In this document: positions 1-7,301 of the stretch, piece after piece
Numbering within the stretch: position 1 is the stretch's first letter
How the letters are laid out: the number at the start of each line of letters is the position of its first letter
From: Treponema sp.
GTDB lineage: Bacteria; Spirochaetota; Spirochaetia; Treponematales; Breznakiellaceae
Direction of reading: 5' to 3'
Assembly: GCA_031255615.1 (NCBI GenBank)
Contig: JAIRSD010000179.1
Coordinates: 1-13,021, forward strand
DNA length: 13,021 nt
The notes under the pieces: generated by a model
What the model was told of the DNA's origin: nothing
Seen by the model: only the letters and a program-made list of their open reading frames with translations
Databases searched by the model: none
Position numbers and translations under genes: made by a program

Positions 1-372
1 TTAATAATTATTGTAGGGGGTGTGGGTGAGGAAATCGGCTGGAGAAGTTTTTTAAAAACAACCTTGGAAAAAAAGTGTTCCGTATTAGTTTCATCGATAA
101 TTATTGGAATAATGTGGGGATTATGGCATATAGACCGATGGAATCTTGGAATAGTTTTTATGTCAGTAATGGTTTTAGAGACAGTATCGACTTCAATAAT
201 AATGGCATTGATATTAAAAGACACAAATAATAATATCATAATAGCAACGGCATTTCATGTGTCATTTAATATGGGGTTTCAAATATTTTTTGGGACACGT
301 TTCACGGAAACAAAGGTAATACTGCTGGTAGGGGTTACTGTGGACTTGCCCCCATTAGGTAGACACCATTAA
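1..372 (+). CDS. CPBP family intramembrane metalloprotease, 3' part, truncated by an insertion sequence
   Basis: The reading frame is open from the first base, so the start lies outside the window. Three family motifs are visible: EEIGWR (EExxxR type), the hydrophobic segment ending in MWGLWH, and a later AFHVSFN (HxxxN type). These are the metal-binding and catalytic motifs of CPBP/CAAX-type membrane proteases, which act inside the membrane and in bacteria are often linked to bacteriocin immunity or prenyl-peptide processing. Hydrophobic helices lie between the motifs. Host sequence ends at base 340; the last ten or so residues and the TAA stop are read from the insertion sequence, so the natural C-terminus, probably one more helix, is missing. 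The gene is strikingly AT-rich compared with the operon beyond the insertion sequence, which suggests foreign origin. It may be non-functional. The family call is fairly sure; the substrate is unknown. Confidence 0.75.
   Translation, partial: LIIIVGGVGEEIGWRSFLKTTLEKKCSVLVSSIIIGIMWGLWHIDRWNLGIVFMSVMVLETVSTSIIMALILKDTNNNIIIATAFHVSFNMGFQIFFGTRFTETKVILLVGVTVDLPPLGRHH
341..366 (+). repeat. IS terminal inverted repeat (orfB-proximal end)
   Basis: This 26-base end begins TGGACTTGCCCCC and ends in TAGACAC. It aligns, with a few mismatches and a one-base shift, to the reverse complement of 1594-1619. It lies 28 bases beyond the orfB stop, the usual IS3 arrangement. Confidence 0.8.
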
Positions 373-1244
373 GCGACTCTCTCTGAGTTAAACACATTAG
401 GCGTCATATAGTCAAGTACCGAATGCATGCGAATCCGATTATAATAGGCTTCAAGATACATGAACACCGATTGCCTGACCTCCCCCTCAGAATGTTTACC
501 GTCCAGCGTTTCAAGCTCCCGTTTGAGTGTTTTGAAAAATGATTCGGCACAGGCGTTGTCCCAACAATTCCCTTTCCGGCTCATGCTCTGGCGGACCGGG
601 GGGCACAATTCAGCAAGGCGGTCCCGAAAGGCTTTCGCGCAATACTGCACGCCCCGGTCAGAGTGGAATATAAGCCCTTCCCGGGCTCTCCGGTTGGCAA
701 AGGCCATCTCCATGGCCGGTATGGTCGTATGACCGGCCTCCATGTCGCCGCTTAGGGACCAGCCGATTATCTTCCGGTCAAATAAATCAAGGACCATTGT
801 CAAATACACCCAGCCTCCCGCGGTGCGCAGGTAGGTTATATCCGACACCCATTTCGTTCCGGCTGCTTCAGCGTGAAACTCCCGGGAAAGGATGTTTTCA
901 CAGACCTCTAGCCCGTGCTTAGAGTCAGTCGTCCGGATGAAATTCCGCTTTCTCTTGGCGTTTAAGCCCTCTTTCCTCATCAATCGGGCCACTTTCTTGA
1001 CGCTTACCCGCTTGCCGTAGGTGTTCTGTAGTTCTTTCTTCACCCGGGGGCTGCCGTACCGATAGTGGTGTTTCTCTTGGATTGTGCGAATAAGGTCTAC
1101 CAGCTCAGCGTCAGCTTCCTTCCGCCTCTCTGATACCCCGTACTTGGCCCATCGGTAATAGGCGCTGCAACTGACCCCGAAAAGTGCGGCCATCTCCCGT
1201 ATGGTGTACTGCTCTTGATGCGTTTGCAAGAACTGATATGCCAT
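369..1244 (-). CDS. IS3-family transposase orfB, DDE integrase subunit
   Basis: This 291-residue protein is the catalytic half of the IS3 transposase, normally made as an OrfAB fusion that cuts and joins element ends. An N-terminal HTH_21-like region (residues about 40-105, including YRYGSPRVKKEL) precedes the rve integrase core. The acidic residues appear as D135 in SDITYL, D196 in HSDRGVQY and E234 in the NACAESFFKTLKREL block. There are 37 residues between the second D and E by my count, slightly more than the usual 35. The C-terminus has the family YYNRIRMHSVL block. The ATG overlaps the orfA TAA by one base and lies in the -1 frame. The frame stays open upstream to the A7 site, as expected for a frameshifted fusion. 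The ORF itself looks intact. Confidence 0.93.
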   Translation of the reverse strand: MAYQFLQTHQEQYTIREMAALFGVSCSAYYRWAKYGVSERRKEADAELVDLIRTIQEKHHYRYGSPRVKKELQNTYGKRVSVKKVARLMRKEGLNAKRKRNFIRTTDSKHGLEVCENILSREFHAEAAGTKWVSDITYLRTAGGWVYLTMVLDLFDRKIIGWSLSGDMEAGHTTIPAMEMAFANRRAREGLIFHSDRGVQYCAKAFRDRLAELCPPVRQSMSRKGNCWDNACAESFFKTLKRELETLDGKHSEGEVRQSVFMYLEAYYNRIRMHSVLDYMTPNVFNSERVA

Positions 1245-1555
1245 TACTGGGGTTCTCCTTGTGCGAAGATGACCGCCGCTTTTTTTAGGATTTCATTCGC
1301 CTCCCGTAACGCCTTGTTTTCCTTCCGCAGGCGGGCAAGCTCCTGGTCCCGTGGCCGTCCGTGTCCCGGAAAGGCCGGTAAGCCGGTCCCTGCCGCCATC
1401 CGGGCCTGCTACATCCACCGGTACCGCATATTCTCGTTGATGCCCAAATCTGCCGCAGCCTGGCGTACCGGCTTCTCCTGCCGCCGTGCCAGCGCTACCG
1501 CCTCGTCTTTGAACTCCTGCGGGTATACCCGCCGCTCCTGTTCTTTCTTTCCCAT
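1244..1555 (-). pseudogene. IS3-family transposase orfA, interrupted by an in-frame TAG
   Basis: Reading from the ATG at 1555, preceded by a purine-rich GGGAGGAGAGGGA ribosome site, gives MGKKEQERRVYPQEF, a helix-turn-helix of the HTH_Tnp_1/IS3 OrfA type (AVALARRQEKPVRQAAADLG), then RYRWM followed by a TAG stop at codon 49 (1411-1409). The frame continues afterwards through an intact leucine/coiled-coil tail (RDQELARLRKENKALREANE) to TAA at 1246-1244. TAG terminates the nearby SpsF-like gene normally, so stop-codon reassignment is unlikely. A single base change from a sense codon such as CAG would explain the break. The OrfAB fusion cannot be made from this copy without readthrough or internal restart at codon 53 (ATG). 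Confidence 0.85.
1280..1286 (-). promoter_or_regulatory. Predicted -1 programmed frameshift site (A7) joining orfA to orfB
   Basis: Near the end of orfA the minus strand reads CTA AAA AAA GCG, a run of seven A that forms the classic slippery heptamer. Slipping back one base enters a frame that stays open into the orfB ATG and beyond. This is the usual way IS3 elements make the fused transposase. Confidence 0.75.
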
Positions 1556-1593
1556 CGTTCCCTCTCCTCCCGGTATATCTCCCGCTTATCTTT

Positions 1594-1619
1594 GTATCTA
1601 CCCATCGGGGCAAGGTCCA
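1594..1619 (-). repeat. IS terminal inverted repeat (orfA-proximal end)
   Basis: Read on the minus strand this end begins TGGACCTTGCCCCGATGGG and ends TAGATAC. It matches the other end at 341-366, with a one-base gap near the tip. Confidence 0.8.
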
Positions 1620-3583
1620 CCGCGTCCTTTCAGGGGTTCTTTGATCGCGTATACCTCAAAGGTGTCTCCCAGACGGAAGATCCGGCTGAGGAGAAATAGG
1701 AGCCGGTAGAGGGGACCGCGGGTCCCGCAAATTCTTCCCAACAGGGGGAAGCGCTCCGGGTGGCTGCCGGTGGCCACGATTTTTTTCAGCCTGAAGCCGT
1801 GGAATTTTAATACGCGCCGGCAGATCCGGGGACTCCAGAGGGTCCAATGGTCGCCGGGGCTTTTGTCCAGAAAGGTTCGGAGAGAGGTTCTACCGGAGAT
1901 CCCGGAAAAAGAGGGGGTTGAGAAGGCCAACACTCCACCGTCTTTAAGGAGGCGCCGGATTTCTCCCAGGGCGGCGGCGGGGTCCCTGAAGTGTTCGATT
2001 ACGTACCAAAGGGTAACGACGGAAAAGGAACCGGAGGCCAGGGAATATTCGTTTGTGGTTGTGGTTGAGTTCCCCTCCCCTTTCTCATTCCCTGCGGGGG
2101 GGAAGAAGCTCCGGATTGCCGGGAGTTTTAGGGTATCCCGAACATAGGAGGCCGCGTCCTCCGCAGGTTCCAGGCCCAGAACCTTAAAACCGGTCCGGGA
2201 GGCGGCCTGAAGAAAGGCCCCGTAGGCGCAGCCTATATCCAGGAGACGGGGCCCGCCTTCCCCGGAGCACCGCTTTGGGAGCCGCCCAAGGAGGGGAAGG
2301 ATGCAGCGAAGACGCCGTTCCGCCATGGCGCTGAGGTTGGGAAAGTCTTCGATGTAGGTTTTCCCGTACTGTTTCCGGTAAAGCTCAAAGAAGTATTCTT
2401 TCCCGTACTCGATGGGGGGGGCGTCGAGCCGGCCCATGGCAAAGGCGCCGCAGCGGGGGCAGCGACGGAAGATCCGCCGGGGGAATCGGGCCGCCACCGG
2501 GTGCAGGGCGCCGCCGGAATCCCCGCAACAGGGGCAGCGGGGGTTGAGGAATTCGGGACGGAGGGCATCGATAAGATCTGCAAGCCGGGGTCCCCCTTCC
2601 CTGGCAACGTCGTGGCGGCGGGCCAGAGAGGAGCAGTGCTCCCGCAGATCCCGCCAATCCCGGGAGGCGAGTTTCCTAATCCGCCGGAGGGCGGAGGCCC
2701 CGAAACCGGCGGAAAGGAAGCCCGCGGCCCGGGCCAGACGCTGATGGTAGGCGCTGGGGGATACCAGGAGGACCGGGACCCCTGCGTGGAGGGCCTCGAA
2801 GGCGGTAAGGCCGAAGTGGGTGATCAGGAGGTCGTATTCGGCCAAGCGTTCCCCCAGGGAAGGGAGGGTCCGTAGTACGGTAAGGTTCCCCCAGAGTTCC
2901 CCCTCCCCTTCTCGCCTCCCCTGGGGGTTGATGAGGGTAATATGAAAATCCCGGCCTCGGACCGGGGGGGAACAGAGGGCGGCGGCGCATTTTCCCCCCA
3001 GGCCGGCATGGTCTTCCGCCCCAAAACTGATAAGTACCTTAAGGGGGCCGGCGGGTTCGCGATCCGGGGGGCGGCGATTCCGGGGCAGGGGCAATAAACC
3101 GGGGTCCAGGATGTTAGGAGGGGGGCGGCCCGGCAGACCGGGAAGCAGATCGATGAGGAAATCGAAACGATCCCGGCAGGGGCCCCCTTCGTCGATGCCG
3201 ATAAGGGGCCCCAGGGAGGACCAGAAGCCGTATTCCCGACGGGAGGTTTGCAGACGGTCCAGGACGATAAGGTCCCACCTTTTCCCACCCAGACTGTCTA
3301 TTATCCAGGAAGGATCGATGCCGGCCAGCAGGGGGGCCAGTGCCGGGCCTTGCCCCGGCAGGGGACTTTCCGGGTCAAGGGGGCCGCAGGGAAAGAGGAA
3401 GGCCTCCCTGCCCAGGGCGCGGGCATCCCGCACCAGGGCGGCGCAGCGGGCCGCATGCCCCCCCCCTTTTCCCTTTTCTACCAGGGGAACGACCAGGAGG
3501 GGACCCTTCCCCGGCGGGGAAACTATGGGGGCAGCCCGCAGCGGAGCCAGCGGTAAAGCCGGAGAATCCGGCGAAGCAATCAT
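1598..3583 (-). CDS. SpsG/PseG-like sugar enzyme fused to a SAM-dependent methyltransferase; 3' end replaced by IS sequence
   Basis: Two enzymes are fused in 661 residues. Residues about 28-340 resemble SpsG/PseG, GT-B-fold enzymes acting on UDP-linked amino sugars: a glycine-rich GKGGGHAAR loop (35-46, with the His that is catalytic in PseG), LIGIDEGG (127-134), LISFGAEDHAGL (184-195) and a donor-site block LLITHFGLTAFEALHAGVP (252-270). Then comes a small Cys cluster (C350, C352, C353, C375, C378), probably a zinc ribbon, followed by a class I methyltransferase: SAM loop LLDIGCAYGAF (447-457), the post-II segment LWYVIEHFRDP (525-535) and LLKDGGVLAFSTPS. I chose the ATG at 3583, 40 bases after the SpsF-like stop; upstream the frame merely shadows that gene. 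The ribosome site is weak (GCAGG). Host codons end at about residue 655; GPCPDG and the TAG come from the IS, so a short natural tail is lost, though the domains look complete. Confidence 0.8.
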   Translation of the reverse strand: MIASPDSPALPLAPLRAAPIVSPPGKGPLLVVPLVEKGKGGGHAARCAALVRDARALGREAFLFPCGPLDPESPLPGQGPALAPLLAGIDPSWIIDSLGGKRWDLIVLDRLQTSRREYGFWSSLGPLIGIDEGGPCRDRFDFLIDLLPGLPGRPPPNILDPGLLPLPRNRRPPDREPAGPLKVLISFGAEDHAGLGGKCAAALCSPPVRGRDFHITLINPQGRREGEGELWGNLTVLRTLPSLGERLAEYDLLITHFGLTAFEALHAGVPVLLVSPSAYHQRLARAAGFLSAGFGASALRRIRKLASRDWRDLREHCSSLARRHDVAREGGPRLADLIDALRPEFLNPRCPCCGDSGGALHPVAARFPRRIFRRCPRCGAFAMGRLDAPPIEYGKEYFFELYRKQYGKTYIEDFPNLSAMAERRLRCILPLLGRLPKRCSGEGGPRLLDIGCAYGAFLQAASRTGFKVLGLEPAEDAASYVRDTLKLPAIRSFFPPAGNEKGEGNSTTTTNEYSLASGSFSVVTLWYVIEHFRDPAAALGEIRRLLKDGGVLAFSTPSFSGISGRTSLRTFLDKSPGDHWTLWSPRICRRVLKFHGFRLKKIVATGSHPERFPLLGRICGTRGPLYRLLFLLSRIFRLGDTFEVYAIKEPLKGRGGPCPDG

Positions 3584-3623
3584 TGGTGAAACCTGCAGAA
3601 TGGGGCGGACCGGGGGATCATCT

Positions 3624-4352
3624 CTATCCCTGGAACAGGGGATGTCCGGCCCCCGCGAGCTTTTGCCAGGCGGCGATAAGGGCCTCCTCTCCGGGGGAGG
3701 GACTGTTCCCCAGGACCTCCCAGAGGAGGAGGCATCGCTCGTAATCCTCCCCGGTATCCACGGTGATCCGCAGGGAGGGCCCCTGCCAGGACCGAGGGGC
3801 CAGGGGGCGGTGAAGGAGAAAAAGCTCCGGACGGTTGTAGAGGTAGGGACAGACATGCTCCCGCTCCGGCCTGTCCGGGGATAGGGAGGAAGTCTCCCGA
3901 TCCGCCCTGAGCAGGGCCGCCGCCGCCACGGATTCCACCCCCGCGCCGTAGGGCAGCCCGCTGTAGGCCCCATAATCGGCCCCCAGGGCCAGGGCTTCTT
4001 CATTGATGGCGGCGGCGGCGGCGGCGAAGACAAAAGGATTGTCCCCGGTAGCCCGGATCACCCGGCCCAGGGAAAAACGGCGGATCGCCAGACAGTAGCG
4101 GCCCAAGACATCCTCCTTGGGGCCGGGGAAGAACAGAAAGCCCACCTCCTCCGCCAGGGGGCCGAAGGCCCCGGCGCAGTCCTGAGGGGAAGCCAGGATG
4201 TAGAGATCCGCGGGAATCCGCCTCAGGGCCTCCATGACCCGGTAGATAAGGGGCCTGCCCCCCAGGTGGAGCAGGGCCTTACCGGGAAGCCGGGCGGAAT
4301 CGAGCCGGGCCTGGAGCACCACCGCCGCGGGGCCGGAAGGGCCGGGGCGCAT
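3624..4352 (-). CDS. SpsF-like cytidylyltransferase (nucleotide-sugar activating enzyme)
   Basis: The 242-residue protein has the hallmarks of the CMP-sugar synthetase-like SpsF family, which transfers a nucleotide to a sugar acid or related sugar for surface glycans. Visible motifs are the N-terminal nucleotide loop VVLQARLDSARLPGKAL (11-27), GGRPLIYRVMEAL, DVLGRYCLAI (81-90), ATGDNPF (101-107, metal/substrate site), SGLPYGAGVES (131-141) and REHVCPYLY. The length is normal for the family. ATG 4352 overlaps the previous TGA by one base (TGATG) and has GGAGG seven bases upstream; a GTG three bases earlier is the alternative start. The stop is TAG. Residues 110-115 are a run of alanines encoded by a GGC tract. 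The next gene, an SpsG-like fusion, follows after 40 bases, the classic spsF-spsG pairing. The substrate is not determinable here. Confidence 0.85.
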   Translation of the reverse strand: MRPGPSGPAAVVLQARLDSARLPGKALLHLGGRPLIYRVMEALRRIPADLYILASPQDCAGAFGPLAEEVGFLFFPGPKEDVLGRYCLAIRRFSLGRVIRATGDNPFVFAAAAAAINEEALALGADYGAYSGLPYGAGVESVAAAALLRADRETSSLSPDRPEREHVCPYLYNRPELFLLHRPLAPRSWQGPSLRITVDTGEDYERCLLLWEVLGNSPSPGEEALIAAWQKLAGAGHPLFQG

Positions 4353-5362
4353 CACGTTTCCTCCGACGGAGCGTCCACATCCTCCCAGAGGTCGTTAACC
4401 GTCCGGGCGTCGTGCCGCCAGCGGGAACGGTTGCCGCGGACCCAGCGGCGGGCCTCGTTAAATTCCTCCCAGGCGCTAAAGAGGTCCCAGCCGGAGCTGG
4501 CCAGATAGGAGGGGAAGCGCCGCCAAGGAAGATGGGCATAGCTTTCCCGGAAAATGGGGGCGATGTTTTTCAGGTAAAAACGGCGGTAGCTTTCGTCGAT
4601 GGTATTATCCTCCATAGGGATAACGCCTTCGTTTGAAAGTTTAATATGCTGGGTAACGCTAATCTCCTGCCCCCAAAGGTGGGCGCGGAAACCAAAATCC
4701 ATAAGCTGCCAGTAGGGATTCCGTATCCGGGGATCAAAGCCTTCCAGATTGATAAACCGTTCCCGGTCGTAAATTCCCACACCGTCAAAGGGGTAAAGGC
4801 TGGGGAGTCCCTCCTGCCGGGGGGCGAAAACCAGGGTTCTGATGTTCTTCCGGTACACCACCGGGGCGATAAGGGTGGGGTGGGTTTCATAGCGGTTGTT
4901 GAGGAGCCAGGGAATCGTGCAGAGACGCCGGAACCGGCTTGCCTCCCCAGCCTTTTTCAGTTCCTCCGGCGAAAGACTGATCCGTTCCGCCATCCGGTCC
5001 GCCCCCCCACCGGTAATTATCTTTAAATCGTTCCAAAGTACAAAAAACAGGGGGCTCGACGCCTCCACCGCCCCGATATTGATCTGTTCCCCGACATTCA
5101 GATCTTCGGGGATAAGGACAAAACGGACAAAGGGAAAACGGCCGGACAGGTCCTCCACATCGTAACGATCCGGGACGTTTTCCATGGAGATAACGTAATC
5201 AAACCCGGCCCGTTCAAGTTCCTGAAATACGGAACGCCGGGAAAAGGGACTCCGCCGGTTCAAGAGTATGGCCGAAAGTCCGGTAGAACCCAGGCGCTCG
5301 GTTCCCCCCACCGCGGTATAGGGGGGAAGGGTTTCATTAAAAATTATAGGTATAGAACTCAT
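4352..5362 (-). CDS. Putative GT-A fold glycosyltransferase (GT2-like)
   Basis: This 336-residue protein is soluble-looking and lies between the radical SAM and SpsF-like genes. It resembles family 2 glycosyltransferases only loosely: an N-terminal alpha/beta region (SAILLNRRSPFSRRSVFQEL, then FDYVISMENVPDRYD), a central INIGAVEASSPLFFVLWNDL that looks like the usual 'N.G...a...g..i..l..D' metal-site segment, and a late GVGIYDRERFINLEGFDPRI with YWQLMDFGFRAHLWG, like the C-terminal acceptor block of such enzymes. The start at 5362 has GGAG seven bases upstream and overlaps the upstream gene by 26 bases, indicating translational coupling. A longer frame upstream only shadows the spiro-SPASM gene. 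The role, transfer of the sugar made by its neighbours, is inferred. It could be a nucleotidyltransferase-like protein without transferase activity. Confidence 0.6.
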   Translation of the reverse strand: MSSIPIIFNETLPPYTAVGGTERLGSTGLSAILLNRRSPFSRRSVFQELERAGFDYVISMENVPDRYDVEDLSGRFPFVRFVLIPEDLNVGEQINIGAVEASSPLFFVLWNDLKIITGGGADRMAERISLSPEELKKAGEASRFRRLCTIPWLLNNRYETHPTLIAPVVYRKNIRTLVFAPRQEGLPSLYPFDGVGIYDRERFINLEGFDPRIRNPYWQLMDFGFRAHLWGQEISVTQHIKLSNEGVIPMEDNTIDESYRRFYLKNIAPIFRESYAHLPWRRFPSYLASSGWDLFSAWEEFNEARRWVRGNRSRWRHDARTVNDLWEDVDAPSEET

Positions 5363-6995
5363 CACACTCCGCACACCCCCCCGGGTAATCCGATCCTGCC
5401 GAATTCTCGATGCCGGCTTCCCCTGCAAGTTTTGCCTGTTTTGCTGCTTCGGCCTGCCGTACAGCCCTACAGTGTTTAACATAATATTTCTCTCCCCGGG
5501 ACCAAATAGTTTCCAGCGATTCATGGAATATATTCCCAAGAATCCGCCCCCCTCCCCTCAAGGCGGCCAGTTCTTCCCGGCACAGGGGAACATGACCGTC
5601 CAAAAGAACCGGCAGATCCCGCATGATGTGCCAGCAGCTCTGCCGCTCAAGGGGGCTTATGTCGGCGGCCTGCCTTTTCTCCAGGGCCCCGCAAAAATCA
5701 TCATACTTTTGAATAATGACGCCCTCGCTCCCCCGGGGGGCGAGTTCCGTCCAGGAACGGTAAAATTTTTCAATATCATCCTCGGCCCCCCGGATCCTTA
5801 GCGCCTGAACATAGGCGCTTGCGGGGAAAAGCCGGAAAAGTTTCTTCGCGCATTCCACGGCCTCGGCAAAGCCGGGCCCCCGAATCTCCCGGTAACGGCC
5901 GGGATCCGCGGCATCCAGGGAGACGATCCAGGACAGGGGGGGGCCGGAATATTCCCCCTCCCCGCGATCCGGGGCCGCGGCGGCCAGGGAAGCGGCCTCC
6001 TCCAGGTCCCCCTCCCGCCAGCCCACGCCGCTGGTTTCGACAACCAGGGCAAGCTGGGGCCGGGCCAACACTATGCGGATAAGCTCCATCCGCCGGGGGT
6101 GCAGGGACAGTTCCCCCCAAAGGGAAAGATCGATCACCCCGTCGCCGGAAAAAGCGATAATCCGGTCGAGAAGGGCCTCGAACACGCCGGGTTCCATGAA
6201 TTCTTCCCCCGCCCCCGGCGGGGACTCCCCGGCTTTCCCCAGACCGGCGGCCGCCGGATAGGGGCAAAAGGCGCAGAGATGGGGGCAGGGACGGGCAGCC
6301 TGAACGGGGAAAAACACCGGCAGGGTCCGCAGAATCTCCGGTCTTTCCCCGATGATCCCCGCCGCCCCCGCGGCCTCGGGGATGCCGCCGGCGGCATCGG
6401 AAAACCGGGTAAGCAGCAGCAGATTCCGTTTGGAATCCGCGGCAAGCCGCAGACGCAGGGAGCGGAGATCCACCGTTGAGATTTCTGTTTCTATATCAAA
6501 ACTGTTAATGTCCTTCTGCAAAACGGCGAATATGCTGTCCCGGTCCACCGGAATATCCTGATCCCCCTCGATCTTCGCCAGAATCCCCGCCGTACCGGGC
6601 GCCAGCAGCTCCGGGGCGAAGCCGTAGGGCCAGCCGTCGGCATAGGAATATTCCGCCCGGTAGCGCAGATGCCGATCCATCAGGGCCCCCGTAAGCGCCG
6701 GATCAAGGAAAGGACAATCGGCCCAGGCAAAGAGGCTTACATCAAAACCCTGGGAATGGCGCGAAACCGCCTCCAGCAGCTCCCGCCGGGTCCAGCGGGG
6801 CCGGGAAACCCACTCCACCGCCTCCGGCAGAGAATCCGGCGCCCCCTCCCGCCCCAGAACCACGGTCTTTTGCCAGCCGGGAACAAGGCGAACCCGCTCC
6901 AGGGCCAGCGCAAAGGCGCTTTTCTCCCCCGGAAAGACCCGCTCAAAGGCCTGGGACCGGAGATCCCCCCCATACAGCACGGCAAGGACACGCAT
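5337..6995 (-). CDS. Spiro-SPASM protein: nucleotidyltransferase-like N-domain plus radical SAM and SPASM domains
   Basis: Residues 1-200 look like a GT-A/nucleotidyltransferase domain (MRVLAVLYGGDLRSQAFERV, ALERVRLVPGWQKTVVLG, FAWADCPFLDPAL). Residues about 230-430 are radical SAM, with the 4Fe-4S motif CPHLCAFC (C237, C241, C244) followed by a TIM-barrel-like stretch (IDLSLWGELSLHP, WIVSLDAADPGRY). The C-terminus (C454, C472, C509, C541, C544; DGHVPLCREE, GNIFHESLETIWS, CAECDEF) is a SPASM/twitch auxiliary cluster region. This architecture is known in spirochaetes as the spiro-SPASM family; the reaction is unknown. It is the first gene of the operon. The ATG at 6995 has no clear Shine-Dalgarno, but upstream codons do not extend the protein convincingly. 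Its end overlaps the next gene by 26 bases. Proximity to sugar-nucleotide genes suggests radical modification of a sugar or its carrier protein. Confidence 0.85.
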   Translation of the reverse strand: MRVLAVLYGGDLRSQAFERVFPGEKSAFALALERVRLVPGWQKTVVLGREGAPDSLPEAVEWVSRPRWTRRELLEAVSRHSQGFDVSLFAWADCPFLDPALTGALMDRHLRYRAEYSYADGWPYGFAPELLAPGTAGILAKIEGDQDIPVDRDSIFAVLQKDINSFDIETEISTVDLRSLRLRLAADSKRNLLLLTRFSDAAGGIPEAAGAAGIIGERPEILRTLPVFFPVQAARPCPHLCAFCPYPAAAGLGKAGESPPGAGEEFMEPGVFEALLDRIIAFSGDGVIDLSLWGELSLHPRRMELIRIVLARPQLALVVETSGVGWREGDLEEAASLAAAAPDRGEGEYSGPPLSWIVSLDAADPGRYREIRGPGFAEAVECAKKLFRLFPASAYVQALRIRGAEDDIEKFYRSWTELAPRGSEGVIIQKYDDFCGALEKRQAADISPLERQSCWHIMRDLPVLLDGHVPLCREELAALRGGGRILGNIFHESLETIWSRGEKYYVKHCRAVRQAEAAKQAKLAGEAGIENSAGSDYPGGCAECDEFYTYNF

Positions 6996-7152
6996 ACTTT
7001 TAAGTATCGGAATAAAAAAAAGAACACTGAACCGGGGACAAGCCTAATCCGGGGGAAAGCGCGGACAACAGGCCGAATCGCCGCGCCGGCGGAGAACCCG
7101 CAACACGAGGCAGGCCCCATACCGAGTCTCCGCCGCCGGCCCCGTGTATGTT

Positions 7153-7191
7153 GTTGGGCGCATCCCCGGCCCGGGACCGGGCTGTCAAGGC
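7153..7191 (+). repeat. Modular hairpin element, copy A (conserved core)
   Basis: The core reads GTTGGGCGCAT, then a short GC-rich stem (TCCC...GGGA), then ACCGGGCTGTCAAGGC. The same two linkers surround a different stem at 10082-10127 and, inverted, at 8816-8770. Similarity to copy B continues downstream through a GGCTGCC segment near 7199, and the copy may extend to about 7300. Confidence 0.65.
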
Positions 7192-7301
7192 AACTGCAGG
7201 CTGCCAGGGCTGCGGTTTTCGTCTCCCCCTTGGCTGCGCTCCGCTCATCGTCAAGCCCCATCCGCGCCGGCGCCGGATGCGGGGACGAGCGCGGATCAGC
7301 G

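Larger units (their letters stand above)
341..1619 (-). mobile_element. IS3-family insertion sequence, about 1.28 kb
   Basis: Its ends are defined by imperfect inverted repeats that begin TGGAC at base 341 and, on the other strand, TGGACC at base 1619. Between them lie the two overlapping reading frames typical of IS3: orfA (1555 to 1244) with a helix-turn-helix and leucine-rich tail, and orfB (1244 to 369) with a DDE integrase core, joined by an A7 slippery site. No target-site duplication is visible: the flanking bases are ACTG on the left and CCGC on the right. The two flanks also differ sharply in base composition, and both flanking genes are truncated at the element. orfA carries a nonsense codon, so the element is probably not autonomous now. 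The subgroup was not assigned. Confidence 0.9.

Noticed and set aside
1293..1613. 106-residue minus-strand frame in the IS
   Set aside because: It is in the wrong frame: the helix-turn-helix and leucine tail of OrfA are read in another frame starting at 1555.
3584..4033. N-terminal extension of about 150 residues on the SpsG/methyltransferase frame
   Set aside because: It overlaps the SpsF-like gene in another frame, is proline- and serine-rich with no family motif, and the SpsG domain begins after the ATG at 3583.
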